Source: Spirochaetia bacterium
Lineage (GTDB): Bacteria; Spirochaetota; Spirochaetia; PWKH01
Assembly (NCBI GenBank): GCA_007128345.1
Contig: SKXS01000183.1
Location: 1 to 22,249, forward strand
Direction: 5' to 3'
DNA length: 22,249 bases
Shown: one piece after another, positions 7,028 through 14,767 of the stretch
Layout: each line of letters begins with the position of its first letter
How positions within the stretch are numbered: position 1 is the first letter of the stretch
Position numbers and translations under genes: made by a program
Notes under the pieces: model-generated
What the model saw: only the letters and a program-made list of their open reading frames with translations
Databases searched by the model: none
Told to the model about the DNA's origin: nothing

Positions 7028-8443
7028 ATGGAGACCGGAATATTCAGCCATGATACGTTTATCTCACCATTCAGCTGGCGTTACGGCAGCAAGGCCATGC
7101 GCAGTCTATGGTCTGAGCACCATAAGCGGCTGCTGCTCCGCCGCATATGGGTCGCCTTGGCAAAAGCACAGATGCAGGCGGGCATCGTCACAGGCGAACA
7201 GCTGGATGACCTGGAATTACACAAAAATGATATCGATATTGAGCGTTCGTCCGCAATTGAGGCTGAAATCAGCCATGACCTCATGGCAGAAATTAAGACA
7301 TTTGCGGAACAGTGCAAGGTGGGCGGGCCGATCATCCATCTGGGTGCAACCAGCATGGATATTCTGGACAATATGGATGCCCTCAGGCTGAAGGATTCAC
7401 TGAAACTCATCATCGGCCAGACAGGAAAACTGCTTGACATCCTTGCAGACAGCATTGAATCCTATGCGGGGACAACTTCCATGGCGTATACCCATCTTCA
7501 GCCGGCAGAGCCGACTACCGTGGGGTACCGAATGGCGCAATACGCCCAGGATCTTCTGACTGACTACCGGGAGCTGGTAAGAACCTGCGCCGGAGTAAAG
7601 GGTAAAGGCATGAAGGGCGCGGTAGGCACCAGTGCCTCCTACCTTGCCCTTATGGAAGGAACCGGAATGAGTGCTCGAGAGATGGAGTCTCTTGTGATGA
7701 ATCATCTCGATCTCGAAGCATATGAAGTATCCACACAGGTATATCCTCGCAAGCAGGACTGGCTTGTTCTGAATGCTCTGGCAGGAACTGCCGCAACGCT
7801 GTACAAAATGGCATTTGACCTGCGTGTGCTCCAGTCACCCCCATTTGGAGAATGGAGCGAACCCTTCGGGTCCAAACAGGTTGGATCCTCCGCTATGCCG
7901 TTTAAACGCAATCCTATCAATGCAGAGAAAATTGGCTCACTGGCACGTTGGATTGCGACTCTGCCTGCTGTTGCATGGAACAATGCCGCGCACTGTCTGC
8001 TGGAACGCACCTTGGATGATTCCGCTAACCGCAGGGTGCTGCTGCCTGAGGCATTCCTTGCCCTGGACGAAATTCTTTCGGTTTCCATCAGGATTTTCAG
8101 CGGTCTCAAGGTGCATGCAGACCGTATTGCTGGACAGCTTCAGAATTATGGAGTCTTTGCGGCAACAGAACACCTGCTTATGGAACTTGGCCGCAGGGGT
8201 GCCGACCGGCAGGGAATGCATGAAATCATCAGGGAGCATTCACTTACTGCGTGGGCTGATATGCACACAGGCGGCAGTAATCCCCTCAAGCATCTCCTAT
8301 CTAATGAAAAACGTATTACCAAGTATATTTCTGCAGTTGAAGTCCTTGCTATTCTCGATGTGACGGGTTATAGTGGAGATGCAGAGCAGAGAGCTCTCCA
8401 GGCAGCAAGAACCATACGTGAAACCAGAAGGGATATCTCGTAG
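7028..8443 (+). CDS. purB: Adenylosuccinate lyase
   Basis: PurB, 471 residues, fumarase/aspartase superfamily. It splits adenylosuccinate to AMP and fumarate, and SAICAR to AICAR if the de novo pathway exists. The superfamily signature is GSSAMPFKRNPINAEK (mobile loop with the catalytic Ser). LGATSMDILDN and the His-containing AYTHLQPAEPTT mark the other two active-site strands. It follows purA by 8 nt with only a weak AGGGGG ribosome-binding site, so it probably depends on coupling to purA. An intrinsic terminator follows at 8488, ending the operon. Confidence 0.95.
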   Translation: METGIFSHDTFISPFSWRYGSKAMRSLWSEHHKRLLLRRIWVALAKAQMQAGIVTGEQLDDLELHKNDIDIERSSAIEAEISHDLMAEIKTFAEQCKVGGPIIHLGATSMDILDNMDALRLKDSLKLIIGQTGKLLDILADSIESYAGTTSMAYTHLQPAEPTTVGYRMAQYAQDLLTDYRELVRTCAGVKGKGMKGAVGTSASYLALMEGTGMSAREMESLVMNHLDLEAYEVSTQVYPRKQDWLVLNALAGTAATLYKMAFDLRVLQSPPFGEWSEPFGSKQVGSSAMPFKRNPINAEKIGSLARWIATLPAVAWNNAAHCLLERTLDDSANRRVLLPEAFLALDEILSVSIRIFSGLKVHADRIAGQLQNYGVFAATEHLLMELGRRGADRQGMHEIIREHSLTAWADMHTGGSNPLKHLLSNEKRITKYISAVEVLAILDVTGYSGDAEQRALQAARTIRETRRDIS

Positions 8444-8445
8444 TT

Positions 8446-8470
8446 CCGGGCCTGCCCGGTTTACGCCGGG
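8446..8470 (+). other. GC-rich overlapping inverted repeats after purB
   Basis: Just after the purB stop, CCGGGC-ct-GCCCGG (8446-8459) overlaps CCCGG-tttacg-CCGGG (8455-8470). The middle CCCGG can pair with either side, so two hairpins compete. No T-run follows. It may stabilise the 3' end of the purine mRNA upstream of the terminator; a role is speculative. Confidence 0.5.
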
Positions 8471-8487
8471 TTCAGGATTATATATAG

Positions 8488-8525
8488 AAGGCAGTATCGC
8501 AAACCAGCTGATACTGCCTTTTTTT
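8488..8525 (+). terminator. Rho-independent terminator of the purine operon
   Basis: Perfect 11-bp stem AAGGCAGTATC (8488-8498) and GATACTGCCTT (8510-8520) with an 11-nt loop, running into a seven-T tract (8519-8525). It lies 45 nt past the purB stop. The symmetric A-rich flank is weak, so it probably acts in the forward direction only. Confidence 0.93.
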
Positions 8526-8608
8526 GGCTCTATTCCGTAGAGCCTCTCTACTGATCGTTGCATATGGTTCTCATGCAGGCAGTGACTGGATCAATCTATT
8601 GTTTTTTA

Positions 8609-8637
8609 TTCTCACATGCTGTGGAATAGTATATAAT
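8609..8637 (+). promoter_or_regulatory. Promoter of the ankyrin protein gene
   Basis: A consensus -10 box TATAAT (8632-8637) lies 17 nt after TTCTCA (8609-8614, four of six matches to the -35 consensus). The predicted transcript begins near 8643, only a few bases before the AAGGAG ribosome-binding site (8647-8652), so the leader is very short. The gene is separated from purB by a strong terminator and is probably transcribed alone. Confidence 0.65.
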
Positions 8638-8658
8638 GTGCCCTACAAGGAGAAGTTG

Positions 8659-11448
8659 ATGCGACGCTTCACCCTCTTGACTGTACTGGTATTCTGCTTA
8701 ATCACCTATGCACTTTTCAGTGATGCATATTACCCTGAGATTCCTCCCAAAAGTGAAACTGCTCCGGCACCGCCTCCAGAAATCATCCTCTATATGCTCG
8801 AGGGAGAAACCGAACTGGTGCAGAAACTCATCGCCCATGACAGCAGGGTATTAGAAGTTGAAGACGATGCAGGCCGAACCCCGCTTCACTATGCTGCTCA
8901 CCTGGGGTCAGAGGAGTTGGCCGAACTGCTGCTGCGTAATGGCGCCGATCCCACTCGTACTGATCACGCAGGCTCGCTGCCTATGCACATAGCTGTGTCC
9001 CATGGGTATGCATTTGCTCGTACGTTCTCAAACCACGGCAGACTGCTCTATACATCCGACGCGCAAGGAGTGAGCGCATTTTCTTCAGCAGCATCTGAAG
9101 GGCCCCTGGCATTGCTGACTCTGCTTGGCAGGAACTACCTGGATATCCCTGACTATGCAGGAAACACTCCTCTCCACCATGGAGCACTGCTGGGTGATAC
9201 TGCCATTGTCTCACGGCTTATAGCTGAAGGTGCCCATGTAAACAATCGGAACCGAGAGGGATCACTGCCTCTGGATATTGCATTATCATTTGGCGAAAGC
9301 AAAGAACATGCAGAAGCAGCAGTACTTCTCGTTTCAGCCTACTCTGATAGACCGGGTAAAGAAGAATTCATCTATGCATACCGCAGCATTCTTTCCGGTG
9401 ATCTCACCATGCGCTTTGACAACCAGGCTTCAGTTCTTCATGTTGCTTCATCCCGTAACCACTTGGCGCTGCTTAGGGTATTCCTTGATGAACATGTATC
9501 TCCTCAGCTTCGTGATCTCGATGGAAATACACCACTGCATACCGCAGCCGCATCCGGCCATGGAACCGCTGTATCTCTGCTGGTGGAACGCGGCAGCGAT
9601 GTGCACGCAGTAAACACTCTGTCGCAAACTCCCCTCCACATAGCCTCTTTGCAGAGCTCACTGGAAATTGCGGCCTTGCTTATTGAGGCCCACGCCCCTG
9701 CAGAAGCGGCTGACTGGACAGGGAACACACCCCTGCATCTGGCCGCACGCAGATCTGCAGATATGACAGCTCTGCTCCTTGAGATGGGAGCTGATGCCAA
9801 TCAGCAGAATAGCGATGGCAATACTCCTCTCATGACAGCTATAGAATCACGCAATGAACCGGCAGTGAGACTGCTCCTTGCTTACGGCGCAGACATGCAT
9901 ATGCACAACTTTAACCAGGAGACACCCTTGCAGCGTGCCCTGCTGGCAGGAGCTGTTCCCACCTCATGGCTAGTTAATCCTGATACCTGGATGGCAAGCG
10001 ATGCTCATGGGAATACCGCTCTTCACATTGCGGTTCAAGTCGGTTCTTCCGCTGATGTACTGGAGTACTGCCTGAAAACCGGTGCCGATACTGAAGCAGC
10101 AAACCGGTACGGCAATACCCCGCTGCATGATGCCATGAAGGCTTCTTCATTAACAGCTGCTGTCTATCTGATGAATCAAGGGGCTGACCTGTTCGCAGTA
10201 AATCACATGGGGAAAACTCCCATTGATATACTCTTCTCCAGAGGGACGGAGGACATACGCAGCGTACTAGATCCCGCACTTGTTAACCGAACGGATGCAC
10301 AGGGAAATACCTTGCTGCATGTGGCATCGCGAAGCAGCCTTCCCGATGCTGCTTCCTTGCTCCTTTCCTTAGGTGCAGATCCTGATGTAATCAACCGGGA
10401 GGGTTACGCTCCCGTCCACTATGCTGCCCGGCTTGACTCCATTCCTTTGCTGCAGACACTTACCCAGCATAACGCAAATCTCAATCTTCCCGCTGAGAAG
10501 AACGGAAGCACCGCAGTACATGAGGCAGTCGCTTACGGTTCTTCACGAGCTCTTAGATTTCTGCTCCTGGCAGGCGCGCGTGTGCACAGCATCAATTCGG
10601 CCGGATATTCACCTGTGCATACCGCAGTTCTTCACCAAGATGATATAAGTATCAGAGCTCTCCATGAATTTGGCGCATCTTTAGAGCAGCGCGATCCTTC
10701 AGGCTTGACTCCCCTCCACATTGCCGTACGAAAACAGGACTATACCATGGCAAGTCTGTTGATCAGGTTTGGTTCCAATGTGCTTACCAGAGACAACATG
10801 GGAAGTACAGTACTTCATGACTGCATCAAGGGGAGAAACGGGGATATCGGCGGCATGCTGACTGCGGCAGGTGCAGATATTCATGCAACAAACAGGTTTA
10901 ATGAATCACCACTTACCTTGGCATTTAATGCAGGTGTGGAAACTGTCCAATGGCTCCTCACGGGTCCTGCTGCTTCATCACGTGATAACGCTGGAAATAC
11001 TCCCCTCCATCTGGCAGTGAAGCACCAGGCATCCATGGAAGTGCTCCATGCCGTCCTGGAAGCTAGTACGGATGTTGACAGCAGAAACAACAGACTGGAG
11101 ACACCCCTGCATGCTGCTCTGCATTATCGGTACTATAAAGCAGCCTTATTTCTGGTTCACGCAGGAGCTGATATCTTTGCACACAATGGTGAGCAAGAGT
11201 TCCCCTTAGCCTATGCGCTTATGGAAGGACCGGAAGCCCTCAGGTGGATTATCACGGAGGATACAATCAATGCGGTTGACTCGCAGGGCAGCACTCCGCT
11301 GCATGCTGCGGTTGAGTTTGGATCCCCAGAGACTGTCTTATTTTTGCTGGAAGCAGGGGCTGATCAGACTTTGCGAAACCACGCTGGAATGACTCCTGAA
11401 GAAACTGCTCGTACTCACGGAAGAGATGAAATTGTCGACCTGTTCTGA
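8659..11448 (+). CDS. Large exported ankyrin-repeat protein
   Basis: A 929-residue protein made almost wholly of ankyrin repeats. The frame is open further upstream, but the ATG at 8659 has AAGGAG 6 nt before it and opens a signal-like N-terminus (MRRFTLLTVLVFCLITYALF). The protein is therefore probably exported or anchored in the inner membrane facing the periplasm. A Pro-rich linker (about 28-40) and a degenerate cap repeat follow. About 26 repeats then run from residue 69 to the end, many reading DxxGNTPLHxA. Several runs of three have lengths of about 33, 33 and 31, with every third repeat lacking the GAD turn and often holding a Trp, as in ETPLQRALLAGAVPTSW. Repeat 5 carries an insertion of about 20 residues. 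Ankyrins bind proteins; no partner or enzyme domain is visible. Very long ankyrin proteins are known in treponemes. Confidence 0.9.
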   Translation: MRRFTLLTVLVFCLITYALFSDAYYPEIPPKSETAPAPPPEIILYMLEGETELVQKLIAHDSRVLEVEDDAGRTPLHYAAHLGSEELAELLLRNGADPTRTDHAGSLPMHIAVSHGYAFARTFSNHGRLLYTSDAQGVSAFSSAASEGPLALLTLLGRNYLDIPDYAGNTPLHHGALLGDTAIVSRLIAEGAHVNNRNREGSLPLDIALSFGESKEHAEAAVLLVSAYSDRPGKEEFIYAYRSILSGDLTMRFDNQASVLHVASSRNHLALLRVFLDEHVSPQLRDLDGNTPLHTAAASGHGTAVSLLVERGSDVHAVNTLSQTPLHIASLQSSLEIAALLIEAHAPAEAADWTGNTPLHLAARRSADMTALLLEMGADANQQNSDGNTPLMTAIESRNEPAVRLLLAYGADMHMHNFNQETPLQRALLAGAVPTSWLVNPDTWMASDAHGNTALHIAVQVGSSADVLEYCLKTGADTEAANRYGNTPLHDAMKASSLTAAVYLMNQGADLFAVNHMGKTPIDILFSRGTEDIRSVLDPALVNRTDAQGNTLLHVASRSSLPDAASLLLSLGADPDVINREGYAPVHYAARLDSIPLLQTLTQHNANLNLPAEKNGSTAVHEAVAYGSSRALRFLLLAGARVHSINSAGYSPVHTAVLHQDDISIRALHEFGASLEQRDPSGLTPLHIAVRKQDYTMASLLIRFGSNVLTRDNMGSTVLHDCIKGRNGDIGGMLTAAGADIHATNRFNESPLTLAFNAGVETVQWLLTGPAASSRDNAGNTPLHLAVKHQASMEVLHAVLEASTDVDSRNNRLETPLHAALHYRYYKAALFLVHAGADIFAHNGEQEFPLAYALMEGPEALRWIITEDTINAVDSQGSTPLHAAVEFGSPETVLFLLEAGADQTLRNHAGMTPEETARTHGRDEIVDLF

Positions 11449-11449
11449 G

Positions 11450-12034
11450 TTACATGCTGAAGAGTAAGGAACTCCAGCGGATCATAAAATAGTAGATTAC
11501 CATGCGGGGAAACCGGGACAAACAAGCCAATGCTGCCCATCCCCAGGGAACCTTGAGGATACCGGCAATCCAGCAGGTGGTTGAAAAAGGCAGGGGGGTA
11601 AGCCCTGCTATCACTATACCATAAGCTCCGTACCTGTTGATGATAACCTCACCCCGGCGGCGGGACTTTGCTACCACCCTTTGTACATATCCCCAGTGAT
11701 CAAAGAGAAAACGGGCTATCAGATACCCAGTAAACCCTCCAAGCGATGAGGCGACGGACATGGTCAGCATAAGCGGCATCACTGGCCAGTCAAGCACAAA
11801 GGGGAATAGGATGTCCACTGAAGTCGGCATGATAAAGGTGTCGACGATGAAGCAGAACACAGCGATCCCGAGATAGCTGAAATTTCTGCTCATCCACATA
11901 CCCCAGCGATGCAGCTGGTCAACCGCCAGAAAATAGATAAGCAGGTACATGACCAGGAGCATAAGCATCAGCTTCAGTCCACCAATTACCGCCTCTCGCA
12001 GCAGCATGCGGTCATCATCTGTGCGCTTGTTCAT
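11450..12034 (-). CDS. VTT/DedA-like (YqaA-type) inner-membrane protein
   Basis: A 194-residue integral membrane protein with about four to five hydrophobic spans. Its core resembles the VTT (SNARE-associated, DedA/YqaA) family. It has SLGGFTGYLIARFLF, then a basic loop VAKSRRRGE, then GLTPLPFSTTCWIAGILKVP, the re-entrant-loop region of the family with the Pro and small residues retained, and a closing LSRFPRMVIYY. Related proteins move lipid carriers or phospholipids between leaflets; the substrate here is not known. It starts 3 nt after the AlaX stop, with AAGGAAC inside that gene as its ribosome-binding site, so it is the last gene of mobA-alaX-VTT. Its stop is 1 nt from that of the convergent ankyrin gene. 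Confidence 0.8.
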   Translation of the reverse strand: MNKRTDDDRMLLREAVIGGLKLMLMLLVMYLLIYFLAVDQLHRWGMWMSRNFSYLGIAVFCFIVDTFIMPTSVDILFPFVLDWPVMPLMLTMSVASSLGGFTGYLIARFLFDHWGYVQRVVAKSRRRGEVIINRYGAYGIVIAGLTPLPFSTTCWIAGILKVPWGWAALACLSRFPRMVIYYFMIRWSSLLFSM

Positions 12035-12037
12035 GAC

Positions 12038-13255
12038 TCAGTTCCTTGCGGTAAGATACTGGCGAATCCATCTGCGTATCTTGCGTGTAAATTCTTCAGC
12101 ACCTTCCGCTCGTGTTCCTGCTCCTTGCCACAACGGATAGCGTCCTCCTCCTTTTCCTTCAATGATTGGCAGAACTTCCTTTAGTATAGCAGAAAAATCT
12201 ATTTGCACCCCGCCGGTTACACCGATAAGCCACCTAAGTGATTGTTCTGATATACATACGCAGCAAAAGACAAGCGGATAATCCTGAGGCAGCAAAGCAT
12301 TCATATGCCTGATAATCGACGCATCGGAGACCTGAATAGTTTCAGAGACTATGCGGACATGATCCACAAGCTCCGCTCGATTGGACATCTGTGCGATCAA
12401 ATTCACCGCAAGGGATGATTCCAGATGCTGGATATGTAGCTGGAGCCTTTTCTGGTCTTCCAGCACCGTTTCCACACGGGAAATTATTCCATCTCTGGGT
12501 ACTGACAGCAGGGTGCTCAGTTGTAAGGTTATATCGGTAAGTTCCCGGTAATCCGCAGCTGCGCGCTGACCGATTTTCCAGACAGTTCTCACATGGCCTC
12601 TGATTTTTTCACGACTGATGCATTTCACCAGCCTCACCTCTCCTGTGCTCCCCACATGCACACCACCGCATGGGGCTGCATCGTATCCGCCAATACGTAT
12701 CACACGTACCGTACCAGCAACCTGGGGTTCACGTCTCAGATCTATATCGTCCATCTCTTCTTGAGAAATATATTGATCGGTAATGGGCATATTGCTGCAT
12801 AGTATTTCTTGAACCAAATCTTCTGTTTGTGAAATCTCGCCATCGGTGATCTCCGACCGATCTGTTTCTATTGTTGCATATGATTCTCCCAGATGAACTG
12901 AGAGAGTTCCGATGCCAAGCGCCCTGTAGAATACTGCTGATATAATATGCTGTCCGCTGTGCTGCTGCATGTATTCGTACCTGTGATTCCAGTCAAGCTC
13001 CATGGATACCGTATCCCCAGGATTGCATTGGGGATGTAATTCCAGCGTATGCACAACAACATCACCCCTCTTGCGGACGTCAATTACCGGAATACCGCTA
13101 ATTGTGCCTCTGTCTGCCGGCTGTCCTCCTCCTTCAGGGTAAAACACTGTTCTATCGCACACCAGTTCCCATATCCCATGTTTTTTTTCCAGAGAGACTA
13201 CCTTGGCGTCGGTACATATCTCATAAGGATTGCTGTGAAACAGTTTTTCTGTCAT
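12038..13255 (-). CDS. Long-form AlaX alanyl-tRNA editing protein
   Basis: A 405-residue free-standing homologue of the AlaRS editing region, which hydrolyses Ser-tRNA-Ala or Gly-tRNA-Ala. The editing-domain motif GGGQPADRG is at 42-50. Zinc ligands are the HxxxH pair His99 and His103 (QQHSGQHII) and Cys196/His200 (PCGGVHV). After a helical linker (about 235-290) a DHHA1-type C-terminal domain ends near GKGGGRYPLWQGAG; in AlaRS this domain helps bind tRNA. The length and DHHA1 domain place it in the AlaX-L class. It lacks any aminoacylation domain. Its start overlaps the mobA-like stop as ATGA, so translation is coupled. All catalytic residues appear intact. Confidence 0.9.
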   Translation of the reverse strand: MTEKLFHSNPYEICTDAKVVSLEKKHGIWELVCDRTVFYPEGGGQPADRGTISGIPVIDVRKRGDVVVHTLELHPQCNPGDTVSMELDWNHRYEYMQQHSGQHIISAVFYRALGIGTLSVHLGESYATIETDRSEITDGEISQTEDLVQEILCSNMPITDQYISQEEMDDIDLRREPQVAGTVRVIRIGGYDAAPCGGVHVGSTGEVRLVKCISREKIRGHVRTVWKIGQRAAADYRELTDITLQLSTLLSVPRDGIISRVETVLEDQKRLQLHIQHLESSLAVNLIAQMSNRAELVDHVRIVSETIQVSDASIIRHMNALLPQDYPLVFCCVCISEQSLRWLIGVTGGVQIDFSAILKEVLPIIEGKGGGRYPLWQGAGTRAEGAEEFTRKIRRWIRQYLTARN

Positions 13256-13917
13256 ACCGATGTTCCTCTCTGCATCGTCATAATCTCTAGGGCATGTGTC
13301 AAGTCATGGGCTGTATTGATGTTAGCTATATACCAGTCAGGGATCGCAGAATCGAGGAGCTGCGCATCAACACATTGCAGCTTTGGCAGCGACGCGAGGA
13401 ATTCCTGCACCCTAAGCCTATGATTCTGCAAGGCATTTTTCCATGCCTGGAGAGTATCCATACGGAATAATCCGGGGAACGGCATGTACTTGTTCTGTAT
13501 CCTAAATACTGCAGCTGTACATTCGGGTGTGTTCGCGGCTTTCTCTGCGAGGGTGCTGATGAGCTGCCAAGGATGATACATGGTATCACAGGAAGTGATT
13601 AAGACCCAATCATGCGATGCCTGAGAGCAGAGATACTCCAGTGAAGAAACAATCCCAGCCATAGGTGTAGGAGTTGCATCCCGGTCGCATACCACAGTCA
13701 CATCTTGTGAATGCTTCAGAAGCTCAAAAACCCAGACATCGCTTTGCCGCACAGACACTACTATTGGTACGCATGATCCCTGAACGAGTTCCACCGCATG
13801 GAGCAGCAGCTCCTTATCACCGAGCACCACCTGAGCCTTTACCCTGCCCATCCTCCGTCCCTGTCCGCCGGCAAGAATTACAGCGGGCAGGGGGAATCGA
13901 AGTTCTGCTGCTGACAT
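13252..13917 (-). CDS. MobA-like nucleotidyltransferase
   Basis: A 221-residue GT-A-fold nucleotidyltransferase. The nucleotide-binding motif AVILAGGQGRRMGRVKA (12-28) is classic for MobA, the enzyme that adds GMP to molybdenum cofactor. ITSCDTMY (Asp111) supplies the metal ligand, and the late NINTAHDL resembles the MobA NxNTPxDL motif. No other molybdenum cofactor gene is in the window, and the neighbours are a tRNA-editing protein and a membrane protein, so a different NDP-sugar or CTP-type transferase cannot be ruled out. There is no ribosome-binding site before the ATG at 13917, and a -10-like TACAAT sits 6 nt upstream, suggesting a leaderless mRNA. Confidence 0.8.
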   Translation of the reverse strand: MSAAELRFPLPAVILAGGQGRRMGRVKAQVVLGDKELLLHAVELVQGSCVPIVVSVRQSDVWVFELLKHSQDVTVVCDRDATPTPMAGIVSSLEYLCSQASHDWVLITSCDTMYHPWQLISTLAEKAANTPECTAAVFRIQNKYMPFPGLFRMDTLQAWKNALQNHRLRVQEFLASLPKLQCVDAQLLDSAIPDWYIANINTAHDLTHALEIMTMQRGTSV

Positions 13918-13923
13918 GGATGC

Positions 13924-13952
13924 ATTGTAGGTATGATTTATGAGACAGGCAA
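13924..13952 (-). promoter_or_regulatory. Promoter of mobA-alaX-VTT, apparently leaderless
   Basis: Minus-strand TTGCCT (13952-13947) and TACAAT (13929-13924) are separated by 17 nt. With the usual 6-7 nt from -10 to the start of transcription, the first transcribed base would be the A of the ATG at 13917. Confidence 0.55.
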
Positions 13953-13963
13953 GGGGTTTCTCC

Positions 13964-13992
13964 TTGATAGTTGCAAAACATTCAGATATCTT
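13964..13992 (+). promoter_or_regulatory. Promoter for the gene at 14033
   Basis: TTGATA (13964-13969), 17 nt, TATCTT (13987-13992). The predicted start is near 13999, giving a leader of about 34 nt with a double Shine-Dalgarno run. It is divergent from the mobA promoter, with -35 boxes 11 nt apart. Confidence 0.55.
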
Positions 13993-14032
13993 GTAGGTGT
14001 AGATTGGTTAAGTGGAGGAAGGAGGGTCAGCC

Positions 14033-14629
14033 ATGTCAAAAATACGTTCTGCTTTGGAAATCGCCCTGGAGCGCACTGATTCAGTAGAGAGTAATCCTGA
14101 GAAGCTTAGGGAAGAACAATTTACCCAGGAAGGACAGCGTATGTTCTCTCGGTATTTCTTCGAAAAAGAGCTGAGCGTAAAGGATGTCAAAGAGACATTG
14201 TCATCGTATGAAGCACGCGAACGTTCATACGTAATGCAAGGGTTTGTGCAAACCATGCTGGCAAATCTTACTCTGCCGAGCAATGATCTTTACGTTGAGA
14301 GCATGGGGAGCATCAAAGAAGCCGCGGCGCTATTAAGCAGCAAGCCATCGGAAGTCACTTCCCTCTTCATTCAGATTGACGGTTTTTTCCAGCAGTACCT
14401 GCAGCAAACTGAACAATTGAAGAACTCTCTCATCCAGCAGTATGGTCCCAAACTTAAGCAAAAACAGCAGCAGTTGGCCAAGCAATTTGGTGCTGTAGTG
14501 GATCTTACCCCAGAACAAGATCCTGAATTTTTAGATCTTCTGCACCGCCATCAGCAGGATCTAGATCATCAGTACCAGACAGTTCTCAATAACATTAAGC
14601 AGAAGATTATGCAATTAATTCTGGCTTGA
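14033..14629 (+). CDS. Unrecognised helical, Gln-rich cytoplasmic protein
   Basis: A 198-residue protein that I cannot assign to a family of known function. It begins MSKIRSALEIALERTDSVES and has no signal peptide or membrane span. It is almost entirely predicted helix. Residues about 120-165 form a Gln/Lys-rich coiled-coil-like stretch (QQYLQQTEQLKNSLIQQYG, then KQKQQQLAKQFG), and the C-terminus has another (HRHQQDLDHQYQTVLNN). The ATG at 14033 is chosen over an upstream in-frame GTG at 14012, which lies within or next to the ribosome-binding region (GGAGG at 14014 and GGAGGG at 14021). It has its own promoter and is followed by a 179-nt gap. Coding character is good; a structural or scaffold role is only a guess. 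Confidence 0.8.
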   Translation: MSKIRSALEIALERTDSVESNPEKLREEQFTQEGQRMFSRYFFEKELSVKDVKETLSSYEARERSYVMQGFVQTMLANLTLPSNDLYVESMGSIKEAAALLSSKPSEVTSLFIQIDGFFQQYLQQTEQLKNSLIQQYGPKLKQKQQQLAKQFGAVVDLTPEQDPEFLDLLHRHQQDLDHQYQTVLNNIKQKIMQLILA

Positions 14630-14645
14630 GGGTGTGTGTATCCCC

Positions 14646-14675
14646 GGGCACCCCATGCTCCAATATAGGGTGCCC
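14646..14675 (+). other. Inverted repeat after the gene at 14033
   Basis: GGGCACCC (14646-14653) and GGGTGCCC (14668-14675) form a perfect 8-bp stem with a 14-nt loop, 16 nt past the stop codon. It has the position of a transcription terminator but no T-run follows, so it may be a Rho-assisted end or an mRNA 3' stabiliser. Confidence 0.4.
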
Positions 14676-14738
14676 TGCAGATATGCTTCTCTGTCCTTAC
14701 TCCTGTAGCGCAGCACCTCATTATTTGACAAATTAGTA

Positions 14739-14767
14739 TTGACAATAACTACATCATTATATAGTTT
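14739..14767 (+). promoter_or_regulatory. Possible promoter of the ABC/GntR operon
   Basis: TTGACA (14739-14744) is followed after 17 nt by TAGTTT (14762-14767), a weak -10 that touches the left arm of the palindrome at 14766. A second TTGACA stands at 14725-14730 without a good partner. A regulator bound to the palindrome would cover the start of transcription. Confidence 0.45.

Noticed and set aside
8524..8658. 45-residue upstream extension of the ankyrin protein
   Set aside because: It would begin at a TTG inside the terminator T-run and upstream of the TATAAT promoter; the ATG at 8659 has a proper ribosome site and signal-like start.
14646..14675. Intrinsic terminator after the gene at 14033
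   Set aside because: The stem is perfect but no T-run follows; it is kept only as an inverted repeat.
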